Of a stretch of DNA of 64,000 nt, positions 8,433 to 15,272 are shown in pieces (within the stretch, counting starts at the first letter, position 1; the number at the start of each line of letters is the position of its first letter). A program made the position numbers and the translations under genes. The notes under the pieces are model-generated. The model saw only the letters and a program-made list of their open reading frames with translations, was not told the DNA's origin and ran no database searches. Source of the stretch: Thalassotalea euphylliae (GTDB lineage: Bacteria > Pseudomonadota > Gammaproteobacteria > Enterobacterales > Alteromonadaceae); NCBI RefSeq assembly GCF_003390375.1, contig NZ_QUOT01000001.1, positions 1,054,001 to 1,118,000 on the forward strand, in the 5' to 3' direction.

Positions 8433-9050
8433 CTAGCTAAGTAAAAGTGGCTTTATCAAGCTGTATGCAATCACCCACATAATCACAGCAATTGTTAGGT
8501 TAATAGCTCGCTGTACATGCGCTTGAGCCAACCAGGGTGAAAGCTTAGCAGCACCAAGTGATAAGGCGTAAAACCACGCCAATGACGCTAGTATCGTGCC
8601 TAACCAAAAAATGTACTTATCATCGCCTTGGTATTGACCACTGATACTGCCAATAATCACCACAGTATCTAGGTAAACGTGTGGGTTTAATAAAGTGACT
8701 GCTAACGTTGTAAAAATCACCACCTTGCGTTTACTTGGTGCGGTACTTTTAGCCGCTTCAACTGCTTGCGCATTGATTGCGTCACGAAAAAACATTGCAC
8801 CGTAAACACTAAGGAAGATAACGCCTGCCCAAGTAATAATTTGGTAGGCTAAATCGTTACTTGCAATCAAGGCTCCGCCACCAAACACGCCTAGCGACAT
8901 CAATAAAAAGTCACAAACAATACAAACCGTTGCAGCAGTTAGGTGATGATTTTTCTTAATTGATTGGCTCAGCACATACGAGTTTTGTGCGCCAAGCGGC
9001 ATAATTAGCCCCAACGTAATAACAAAGCCTTTGGCTAAGGTGGTAAACAT
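8433..9050 (-). CDS. argO: ArgO-type amino-acid exporter (LysE family)
   Basis: 205 aa from the ATG at 9050, which places the conserved FVITLGLIMPLGAQNSYVL at the N-terminus as in ArgO/LysE. A GTG at 9104 would add 18 polar residues and is less likely. There are six hydrophobic segments. The helix-1 motif MPLGAQN and the loop LNPHVYLDTVV in the middle (about residues 127-137) are the two LysE-family hallmarks. The protein exports L-arginine and possibly lysine. It is divergent from an ArgP-like LysR gene, the classic argP-argO pairing, and is expected to be activated by ArgP in response to arginine. Confidence 0.88.
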   Translation of the reverse strand: MFTTLAKGFVITLGLIMPLGAQNSYVLSQSIKKNHHLTAATVCIVCDFLLMSLGVFGGGALIASNDLAYQIITWAGVIFLSVYGAMFFRDAINAQAVEAAKSTAPSKRKVVIFTTLAVTLLNPHVYLDTVVIIGSISGQYQGDDKYIFWLGTILASLAWFYALSLGAAKLSPWLAQAHVQRAINLTIAVIMWVIAYSLIKPLLLS

Positions 9051-9208
9051 ATTTATTTCAAACCAAGAGTAATTGCGAGATGTGTGAACAATAAGCCTCG
9101 CCACATATTAAGTAAAATTAATAAATTTAATTTATCATTAACTTTATTAATGCCAATGTTAATATCGGTTTATATATATCACGCTTTCACGATTAGGCTG
9201 TCACTGCG
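9051..9208. promoter_or_regulatory. argO/argP divergent intergenic region
   Basis: An AT-rich 158-bp spacer with several interrupted dyads of the T-N11-A type (for example around ATTAACTTTATTAAT near 9135-9150). This is where the ArgP activator would bind. The exact site is not determined. Confidence 0.35.
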
Positions 9209-10117
9209 ATGAAATTACAATTTGACTATAAATTACTGGCCGCGCTTGACGCGGTAATTGCCGAGCAGAGTTTTGAAAAGGCGGCTGATAAGCTTGCCAT
9301 TACGCAATCAGCAATCTCTCAGCGGATTAAACAGCTAGAGCAACAAGTTGCACAGCCCGTAATCATTCGAACCAGCCCGCCGGTAGCGACAAGTATTGGC
9401 GAAAAGCTGCTTAAGCACTACAAACAAGTTAGCTTGCTGGCACAAGAGCTAGTGCAAGAGATACTGCCAAATGATCAACAAGAAGCGCTCAGTATTTCGA
9501 TTGCGATTAACGCCGATACCCTCGCTAGCTGGTTTATTCCAGCCATAACCCCGTTACTAAAACAAGAAGCTATTGTATTAGATTTACATATTGCGAACGA
9601 AGCGGACACCCAGTCATTACTAACAAAAGGCAAGGTTTTCGCCGCCATTAGTAACCAAGCGAAAAGTGTTGCAGGTTGTAAGGTTGAGCATTTAGGGCAA
9701 CTAAACTATTTACTGTGCGCTAGCCCTGAATTTACCCAACGCTATTTTCAAGATGGGCTAACACAAAATGCCTTGTGCAAAGCGCCTGCTGTAACCTTTG
9801 ATGCCAGCGACAATATGCACCACCAATATCTGAATGAACAATTTGGCATGAGTAAAGGGCAATATCCTTGCCACCGCGTCGGTTCTTCTGAAGCATTTGT
9901 GCACTTTACCTTGTCTGGCCTTGCTTATTCATTACTGCCAATCACGCAAGCAAAACCCTACTTAGCAAGTGGTGAATTAATCAGCCTTGCCCCCAAAAAG
10001 CAGCTAGTACAGCAACTTTACTGGCATAGCTGGGTGCTGGAGCGTGGCAGTTACAAGCGAGTCACAGAGCATGTGGTCGATTATGCCAAGCAGATACTCA
10101 TTGCTAGCTCGCACTAG
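9209..10117 (+). CDS. argP: ArgP-like LysR-family transcriptional regulator
   Basis: 302 aa with an N-terminal winged HTH (residues about 5-65; FDYKLLAALDAVIAEQSFEKA, then ITQSAISQRIKQLEQQVAQP) and a periplasmic-binding-like effector domain. The start LDAVI...SFEKAA and the VIIRTSPP...IGEKLL region match ArgP (IciA), whose E. coli form reads LDAVIRERGFERAA and VRTVPPRPT. It should sense arginine or lysine and control argO next door. The length (297 in E. coli) fits. Confidence 0.88.
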   Translation: MKLQFDYKLLAALDAVIAEQSFEKAADKLAITQSAISQRIKQLEQQVAQPVIIRTSPPVATSIGEKLLKHYKQVSLLAQELVQEILPNDQQEALSISIAINADTLASWFIPAITPLLKQEAIVLDLHIANEADTQSLLTKGKVFAAISNQAKSVAGCKVEHLGQLNYLLCASPEFTQRYFQDGLTQNALCKAPAVTFDASDNMHHQYLNEQFGMSKGQYPCHRVGSSEAFVHFTLSGLAYSLLPITQAKPYLASGELISLAPKKQLVQQLYWHSWVLERGSYKRVTEHVVDYAKQILIASSH

Positions 10118-10227
10118 TTGGTGCGCCTGTTATCAAGATGAATCCAGAAAAGTAAATTTATGTAAAGGCTGAATAGCTTTTTCAACAATCGAGGTCTTTA
10201 AGTCAAATTTTTGAAATAGTGAAAAAT

Positions 10228-11070
10228 ATGACAACTCCCCTCAACAAACTAATTTATGTGTTGTTATTAGTTGCTTCTGGACTGATGGCAGTTAGTACCC
10301 TATTGATTGGCAGTGATGCCAGCATAACCCGCGTAACAGACTTTTTTGGCCTGTCAGGTGGCTTTATTTCAGCAAATGGCCACATCATGGCAGCATTGGG
10401 TTTTGCCCTTATCTCAGTGCTAGCTTTGCTTGTGCTTGTAAAACCAGAGCACAGAAAGCTGAGCCAACTAATGGGGCTTGCGTTAGTCGTTATTAGCCTA
10501 GTGCCATTAATCAGCTTGTTCAGTGAGCAGCGCTGGATTGCATCACTTGGTGGCTTCCCTGCAATTGGCTCTGGTCAGGGCATTATCAAATACTTTGCAT
10601 TGCTCGCGCTAGGCGTTCACTTGCTTGCCGAAGATAAACTAAGTCTAACTCAACAACGCTTAGTACAAATTTTACCGGTTGTATTGGTATTGCTATGGAT
10701 TGGCGGCATGAAATTTACTGAGCTAGAAGCGAAAGGAATTGAGCCACTGGTTGCCAGCTCGCCACTGATGAGCTGGATGTATCAAGTATGGTCGGTGCAA
10801 ACCACCTCTAATATCATCGGTGTGTATGATTTGATTGCGCTGGTGGCATTATTACTGTCATTGCGAATTCACGCTTTATTTATTCCGGCTGTGTTGATGT
10901 CTGGTGCGGTAATGCTGGCTACGCAGAGCTTTTTATTCACTTGGCCTGACGCCAAATCAGCCGAAACCCTGCTATCATCAGGCGGTCAATTTCTGATCAA
11001 AGATTTATGGTATTTGGCGAACTTGGTGTTTTACTACCAGCTAACAAAATTAGAGCGCATCATTGAGTAA
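10228..11070 (+). CDS. YkgB-like (DUF417) membrane protein
   Basis: 280 aa from ATG 10228; an in-frame GTG at 10219 would add three residues, and neither has a strong ribosome site. There are about seven hydrophobic helices. The second half carries the DUF417 signature: IGGMKFTELEAKGIEPLVASSPLMSW, matching the KF..EA.GI.P.V..SPLMS pattern of YkgB. The N-terminal half has its own helices and a GGFPAIGSGQG loop. Function unknown; E. coli YkgB/RclC is induced by hypochlorite and sits in a redox-stress operon. No rclA or rclR is nearby. Confidence 0.7.
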   Translation: MTTPLNKLIYVLLLVASGLMAVSTLLIGSDASITRVTDFFGLSGGFISANGHIMAALGFALISVLALLVLVKPEHRKLSQLMGLALVVISLVPLISLFSEQRWIASLGGFPAIGSGQGIIKYFALLALGVHLLAEDKLSLTQQRLVQILPVVLVLLWIGGMKFTELEAKGIEPLVASSPLMSWMYQVWSVQTTSNIIGVYDLIALVALLLSLRIHALFIPAVLMSGAVMLATQSFLFTWPDAKSAETLLSSGGQFLIKDLWYLANLVFYYQLTKLERIIE

Positions 11071-11126
11071 AAAGTGAAGTAGAAAGATGCAGTGAAATAT
11101 TTTCTGCTTGTGTAAGAAATATCTTA

Positions 11127-11190
11127 AAAAGGCTTAGCAGTTATTTAAAAGTAAGTAATTTAAAACTTGCATGCTAAGCCTTTTGTTTTT
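11127..11190 (+). terminator. Terminator after the YkgB-like gene
   Basis: A 13-bp perfect inverted repeat (AAAAGGCTTAGCA at 11127-11139 and its complement at 11172-11184) with a long AT-rich loop, followed by GTTTTT. Confidence 0.6.
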
Positions 11191-11247
11191 CTATAAAAAA
11201 ACCTGATCGAAAATTACGCATTCGAAAAATAATAGTTGATTTAATTA

Positions 11248-11573
11248 GGGCGTTTTGATCTTTCGAGATTGAATTTTGTTTAATCTAAACGCTTTCTGAT
11301 CGCGGCGCTCGCTTTGTCGCATAGTCGTTCTCGACTTTGTCTCCTGAGTCGCTCTACCTCCTGCATCCATGCAGTCGTATGTAAAAATCGAGCAACAATG
11401 AGCAGGAAGCGTTTAGGTGAACCCCATCTATTAAAACAAAAGGGGCAGCGTCTGTTTGAATTTTCTACTGTGTTGGCACTTATTTATGGAGAATGACTAC
11501 ACTGCACAAGTGCCGCCTTGTATAAAACCCAAACAGACTGCTGCAAAAACAACCCTGAAAGATCAACACGCCC
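11248..11573 (+). mobile_element. 326-bp MITE-like element, copy 1
   Basis: A non-coding element with terminal inverted repeats of about 17 bp (GGGCGTNTTGATCTTTC at the left and its complement at the right), flanked on both sides by TA. A second copy of exactly the same length, roughly 93% identical by eye, lies at 51288-51613 in inverse orientation. No transposase is encoded. The longest shared frame is a short ORF (SRKRL...QRLFEFSTVLALIYGE) that stops within the element. TA flanks suggest a TA target duplication as made by IS630/Tc1-mariner transposases, but this is inferred. The right end runs directly into the LiaF-like gene, whose TAG stop is formed by the TA flank plus the element's first base. 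Confidence 0.8.
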
Positions 11574-12214
11574 TAGCCAAACATATCTTTTAAGCTGTCT
11601 GCAAAGGCAACAAAACGTTCTTTTAGTGATTTTTTCAACTTGATATCAATACCACCAAAAATCACCAGTCCTTCAATCACTAGTGTTGGGCCATCATTGG
11701 AAACCATGGTATTGGATTTATTATCAATACCGCCAAAAATGCAAAACGCTTTAGTAACTACGTTTACACCTTCAGGAATATAAATATCGTCACCACTGAA
11801 TAAGCTAAAAATTTTAACGTGAGTTTGTCGATAGCTAAATTGCGCTTGGCTAAAGTCAATATCGGAGCCAGAGAATATGCTTAACACGCGAATTTCTTTT
11901 GCGACTTTCCATGCGCCTGAGCGATCGCTGCCACCAAATATGCTCACTAAGGTATCGCGCTCCGCGGCTGGGTCGTTATCAAAGCTAAAGCCCAAATCTT
12001 GCTTTTTCGAATCGACGTACTCTTTATTAACGGCCAAGTCTAAATCGGCAGCTTGCTGAAAAATTTCCTCGTTATCATCACTTTCCATCGCAATATCCAA
12101 GCGGCGCTCAAATGCTTCATAGCTCAGCTCTCCATGGCTGTAATTCATTATCAATTTATCAATCACTTCATCACGAACGGTTTGCGTGGGTCTGTCTTGA
12201 ATGGCAACAGGCAT
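11573..12214 (-). CDS. DUF1707 plus LiaF-like C-terminal domain protein
   Basis: 213 aa from the ATG at 12214, preceded by AAGGA six bases upstream; the ATG at 12220 sits directly on the same AAGGA and is less likely. The N-terminal part (about 1-60) is a DUF1707-type domain (VRDEVIDKLIMNYSHGELSYEAFERRLD). The C-terminal part (about 90-200) has repeated short strands of the LiaF/DUF2154 type with four G-G/S-D/I motifs: SIFGGSD, SIFSGSDI, LFSGDDIYIP and IFGGIDNKS...VIFGGIDIKLK. LiaF-family proteins modulate envelope-stress sensing, but there is no LiaRS pair here. The stop codon is created by the junction with the MITE, so the natural C-terminus may have been trimmed. Confidence 0.75.
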   Translation of the reverse strand: MPVAIQDRPTQTVRDEVIDKLIMNYSHGELSYEAFERRLDIAMESDDNEEIFQQAADLDLAVNKEYVDSKKQDLGFSFDNDPAAERDTLVSIFGGSDRSGAWKVAKEIRVLSIFSGSDIDFSQAQFSYRQTHVKIFSLFSGDDIYIPEGVNVVTKAFCIFGGIDNKSNTMVSNDGPTLVIEGLVIFGGIDIKLKKSLKERFVAFADSLKDMFG

Positions 12215-12421
12215 AATCATTCCTTTACTTATTTAAGCTGATTTTACGTTACAGCAATATTTGATAGCTTGAGAATTAAGCAACACTTAGACCAATAGCA
12301 TTATTACTTAATTTTCAATTGGTTAACTAATAACAAAGGCTATGACTTATTGTATTCCCTGCGTTTTTTAGTCAATTTGACCACTTTATTCGTTTACTAG
12401 CATATTCTGAACAGACCACTT

Positions 12422-13126
12422 TCAAGCCTTCATTAAATCAATTAGGCCCTGTTTAAAACGAGGGAAAATGCTCTGACTATCAGCACCTTCTTGTTCTTCA
12501 ATGCATATCACGCCAATACCGAGATCGTTTGCACTATACTCCCCTAAACTACCGGGAGTTGGGTAACCAATATCTGCTTGCAGTGGATAGTTAGAGCACC
12601 TAGCCAGCATGCTAGCTGCAGATTTCGCGCTTTCACCAGTATAAACAATTGATGGTTGCCAACTATGAAAATGCACAATTAACCTTGGCTTGGTTTGTTC
12701 AATTAGCGTTACGAGCGCACTAATTTCAGGCTCAGAAGCTGGCGCAGTACCTGGAAAGTAGCGTTCCTCTTCAAACGCTGAACTCCAACACGTTGAAGGG
12801 TAATTGCGATTTAAATCAACCCCTCGGCCATTAGTGCGTTCATTGCGCTGATAGCCATCAGGGTTCAAGCAAGGAATAAGCAGCCATGGCTGCGATATAT
12901 TTTCCGATTCCAGCCACGCTAGCCATTCATTTGCGAGCACCACGCCTTCGGGCTCATCGCCATGTACGCCACCAATAAAAAGCACTGGTGATGCAGCTGA
13001 CATTTGCTCGGGAGCAGCGCTGCCATAAAGCGAGATAGTTTGCCCAAGAGCAGAACTTGCCCAGTTGGTTTGCTGCCAAATATTCTTACTACTACCTACA
13101 ATTAGCGGCTTTGAACCTTTAATCAT
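12422..13126 (-). CDS. mpaA: M14 zinc carboxypeptidase, MpaA-like murein peptide amidase
   Basis: 234 aa, close to E. coli MpaA (242). Zinc site: H and E in GGVHGDEPEG near residues 52-61, with the second histidine in IVHFHSWQP. The substrate-binding region reads NPDGYQRNERTNGRGVDLNRNYPS (N, R and NR dyad conserved), and the catalytic glutamate sits in VICIEEQEG near the end. There is no signal peptide, so it is cytoplasmic. MpaA removes meso-diaminopimelate from recycled murein tripeptide (gamma-D-Glu-Dap amidase). It is the last gene of a tight leftward operon with DUF5062 (10 bp) and DUF3565 genes. Confidence 0.85.
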   Translation of the reverse strand: MIKGSKPLIVGSSKNIWQQTNWASSALGQTISLYGSAAPEQMSAASPVLFIGGVHGDEPEGVVLANEWLAWLESENISQPWLLIPCLNPDGYQRNERTNGRGVDLNRNYPSTCWSSAFEEERYFPGTAPASEPEISALVTLIEQTKPRLIVHFHSWQPSIVYTGESAKSAASMLARCSNYPLQADIGYPTPGSLGEYSANDLGIGVICIEEQEGADSQSIFPRFKQGLIDLMKA

Positions 13127-13136
13127 GGAATGTTAC

Positions 13137-13397
13137 TTATTGCAGCAGCGGATGATTATCCGGCAACTGATTCATTATCCATTTCACCAGACGCTTCTTG
13201 ATATTAAGTAGGTTTTCATCTTGTGCTGGCAATGGAATAACTAACTTGTCATTGACCAAAAGCCGATAAATACACTCAATTTTGACATCGTGAGAGTCAG
13301 ATGCGCTAAATTGCTGGTAGCCGCGCTTTTTCGCGTAAGTTTCGCCCACCGTTAGTGCTTTTTTTAATAGTTCTTTCTCGTGCTTAATTTTTTTCAT
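13137..13397 (-). CDS. DUF5062 family protein
   Basis: An 86-aa protein without signal or membrane segment. The sequence (KHEKELLKKALTVGETYAKKRGY, then IECIYRLLVNDKLV, ending NQLPDNHPLL) matches the DUF5062 family common in Vibrio and Shewanella. Function unknown. It lies 2 bp downstream of the DUF3565 gene and 10 bp upstream of mpaA, so it is co-transcribed with both. Confidence 0.8.
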   Translation of the reverse strand: MKKIKHEKELLKKALTVGETYAKKRGYQQFSASDSHDVKIECIYRLLVNDKLVIPLPAQDENLLNIKKRLVKWIMNQLPDNHPLLQ

Positions 13398-13399
13398 TG

Positions 13400-13645
13400 T
13401 TATTCCTTAACTTCTTTATGCCCAGCGTGATGATGTACTAATGACCAATCACGAGGGGCTTGCTCAATACATTTCACACAAAACAGCGAAAATCCTAACT
13501 TGCTTGCTCGCCCTTGCTCTGTCGTTACCCATTCACGAACTGTCCACGGGGGTTGATGACGAACGTGTTGATTATGACCGCAGGCTAAACGCGCTACCCA
13601 GTGCTGTTCTTCGTCTTGATGATAACCAACAATCGGTTGTTGCAT
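13400..13645 (-). CDS. DUF3565 small zinc-binding protein
   Basis: 81 aa. Potential metal ligands are the C/H pairs in LACGHNQHVRHQPPW and CVKCIEQ, a zinc-ribbon-like pattern. The start PIVGYHQDEEQHWVARL is the DUF3565 signature. First gene of the DUF3565-DUF5062-mpaA operon. Function unknown. Confidence 0.8.
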   Translation of the reverse strand: MQQPIVGYHQDEEQHWVARLACGHNQHVRHQPPWTVREWVTTEQGRASKLGFSLFCVKCIEQAPRDWSLVHHHAGHKEVKE

Positions 13646-13696
13646 TGTGCCTTGTACCTAAAAAAATATACCTAAAAAATATGCCTAACAAATTGA

Positions 13697-14024
13697 TTAC
13701 AAAATCAGTTTATACAAACTATCAGTGAACAAACATTAGCAGGAGAATTAGCGATATGGAATGAAAAGGAGAAAAGTGTTGAGTTAGAGCTTACCAGCAA
13801 AAAACAAAACCGAATTTGGGTGTTAATTACCTTCAATTTTGATAAATAGCTCTAAATACCGCCTGAAAGACAGTTATTAGCGAGTAACAGACATTAGCCT
13901 AGACAATATTGAGAATTCTCTGCAAATCCCCCAAGAACACATCGCAACAGCAGTTAACACAATGAAATTGTTGAATAAAAATGGTAATTACCATGAAGTC
14001 TCTGTAACATTTCGGCAAAGATAA
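13697..14024 (+). other. Coding debris: two stop-free fragments lacking start codons
   Basis: Within the 505-bp stretch between the DUF3565 gene and the restriction gene, two plus-strand frames read protein-like sequence without a start codon. Frame A (13697-13849, 50 codons) contains TLAGELAIWNEKEKSVELEL and ends FNFDK. Frame B (13881-14024, 47 codons) contains VTDISLDNIENSLQIPQEHI and ends VSVTFRQR. Each is bounded upstream by a stop codon. This looks like the decayed remains of one or two genes, perhaps brought in with the adjacent restriction gene. I do not recognise the source family. The remaining bases up to 14150 hold the promoter of the SRA-HNH gene. Confidence 0.35.
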
Positions 14025-14150
14025 ACAAGTACTTTTATTTCTTAGGTAAGAAATTGAATTAACTGAGGTTTATGGTTGCTTAATTAGATAATCGTAGTCG
14101 GTATTACTGAGATGTCTACAAACTAAACTATTATGCATATAAGGAGTAAA

Positions 14151-15005
14151 ATGCGAGTTTTTGGAGAAATAAAAGGAGTAAACCCCGGCGATTTATTTGA
14201 AAATCGTATAGCTCTGAGAGAAGTAGGGATTCACCCTCCAAATCAAAAAGGTATTAGTGGTTCTTCATTCGTAGGTGCTGACTCTATAGTCCTTTCAGGG
14301 GGTTATGAAGATGATGAAGATTTCGGTGATGTAATTATTTATACAGGTGCTGGTAGTTAAAAAAACAATAAGCAGATTTCAGATCAAAAGCTAGAAGGTG
14401 TAAATTTAGCATTAGCTAAAAGCAAAATAGAAAACCTCCCCGTTAGGGTAACACGCGGATACAATCACAAACACGAATTAAGCCCAACTAAAGGTTATCG
14501 ATATGCTGGTTTATACTATGTTGATAGTTATTGGTGCGAGACAGGAAAGTCAGGATATAAGGTTTGGAGGTATAGGTTAATTGCTCAAAAACCATTCATG
14601 GTTGAGTACGTGTTAAATGAGCCAACCGGGAAATATGACGCACCGGGTCGAAAACCTTCAATAGTTAATCGCATAGTGAGAAATTACCAAAAGGCTCAAA
14701 ACGTAAAATCATGGTACGGGCACCAGTGTCAAGTATGTGGAATAGCAATTGAAACTAGTGCAGGTTTATATGCTGAAGCCGCACATATAAAACCTTTAGG
14801 TGAACCGCATAACGGGCCTGACATAGAAAGCAACCTTTTATGTCTATGTCCAAATCATCATGTAATGTTTGACAATGGTGGCTTCGCAATAAATGACAAT
14901 CTAGAGCTTATTGGTATTGAAGGTAAGCTCCGAGTTGCCAAAAAACACCGAATTGATTTTGAATTCATAAAATACCATCGAGAGCATTATCTTAAAAATA
15001 CATAA
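14151..15005 (+). pseudogene. SRA (YDG)-HNH modification-dependent restriction endonuclease, interrupted by one in-frame stop
   Basis: The start has AAGGAG four bases upstream, better than the ATG at 14133. The frame runs to 15005 (285 codons with the final stop) and is broken only by TAA at 14358-14360. The part before it is the N-terminal half of an SRA/YDG domain (FGEIKGVNPGDLFENR, then GGYEDDEDFGDVIIYTGAG). After the stop the same frame continues with the rest (KQISDQKLEGVNLALA, LPVRVTRGYNHKH, GYRYAGLYYVDSYW) and then an intact HNH nuclease (HQCQVCG, EAAHIKPLG, NLLCLCPNHHVMFD). SRA domains read 5-methyl- or hydroxymethylcytosine and HNH cuts DNA, so this is a type IV-like enzyme. A single C-to-T change at a CAA codon would explain the stop. 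Read-through or a sequencing error are alternatives. Confidence 0.8.
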
Positions 15006-15015
15006 TAAGGCAATC

Positions 15016-15086
15016 AAACGGAATTATAGAAGCTGGCTCGCAGCTTCGCGCTAAGTATAGCTGCCTTCTATAATCCGTTTATTTTT
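15016..15086. terminator. Terminator after the SRA-HNH gene
   Basis: An inverted repeat of about 16 bp (AAACGGAATTATAGAAG against CTTCTATAATCCGTTT, one mismatch) with a GC-rich loop, followed by ATTTTTG on the plus strand. It may also serve the convergent haem receptor transcript. Confidence 0.6.
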
Positions 15087-15112
15087 GTTGTTATCAAAGT
15101 TCACTTTTAGCA

Positions 15113-15239
15113 CAAATCCAATGACCGGATTTGATTAGGTTTTAATCACCTATTCTAACTCCGACTTATTCAACTAAGCTGAGTTAGCAAGAGGTGTGCT
15201 CCCTGCCCATCAATGGGCAGTAAACTCCTGTAGAAGCAC
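15113..15239. other. Cluster of perfect hairpins, possible structured RNA
   Basis: Four perfect dyads lie in 127 bp between two convergent transcripts: CAAATCC/GGATTTG (15113-15133), CTAACTC/GAGTTAG (15155-15187), CTGCCCAT/ATGGGCAG with a 2-nt loop (15203-15220), and an enclosing GTGCT/AGCAC (15196-15239). No coding frame. It could be a structured 3' UTR, a small RNA or a repeated palindromic unit; I cannot tell which. Confidence 0.35.
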
Positions 15240-15272
15240 GGGTCGCTAGTAAATCGATATATAGTGAAAGTA

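Noticed and set aside
11248..11573. Assignment of the repeat to the IS630 family
   Set aside because: TA flanks fit, but TA could be part of the inverted repeat and no transposase is present, so no family is named.
15113..15239. Cobalamin or other known riboswitch
   Set aside because: It lies at the 3' side of the receptor gene and lacks the conserved boxes of known riboswitches.
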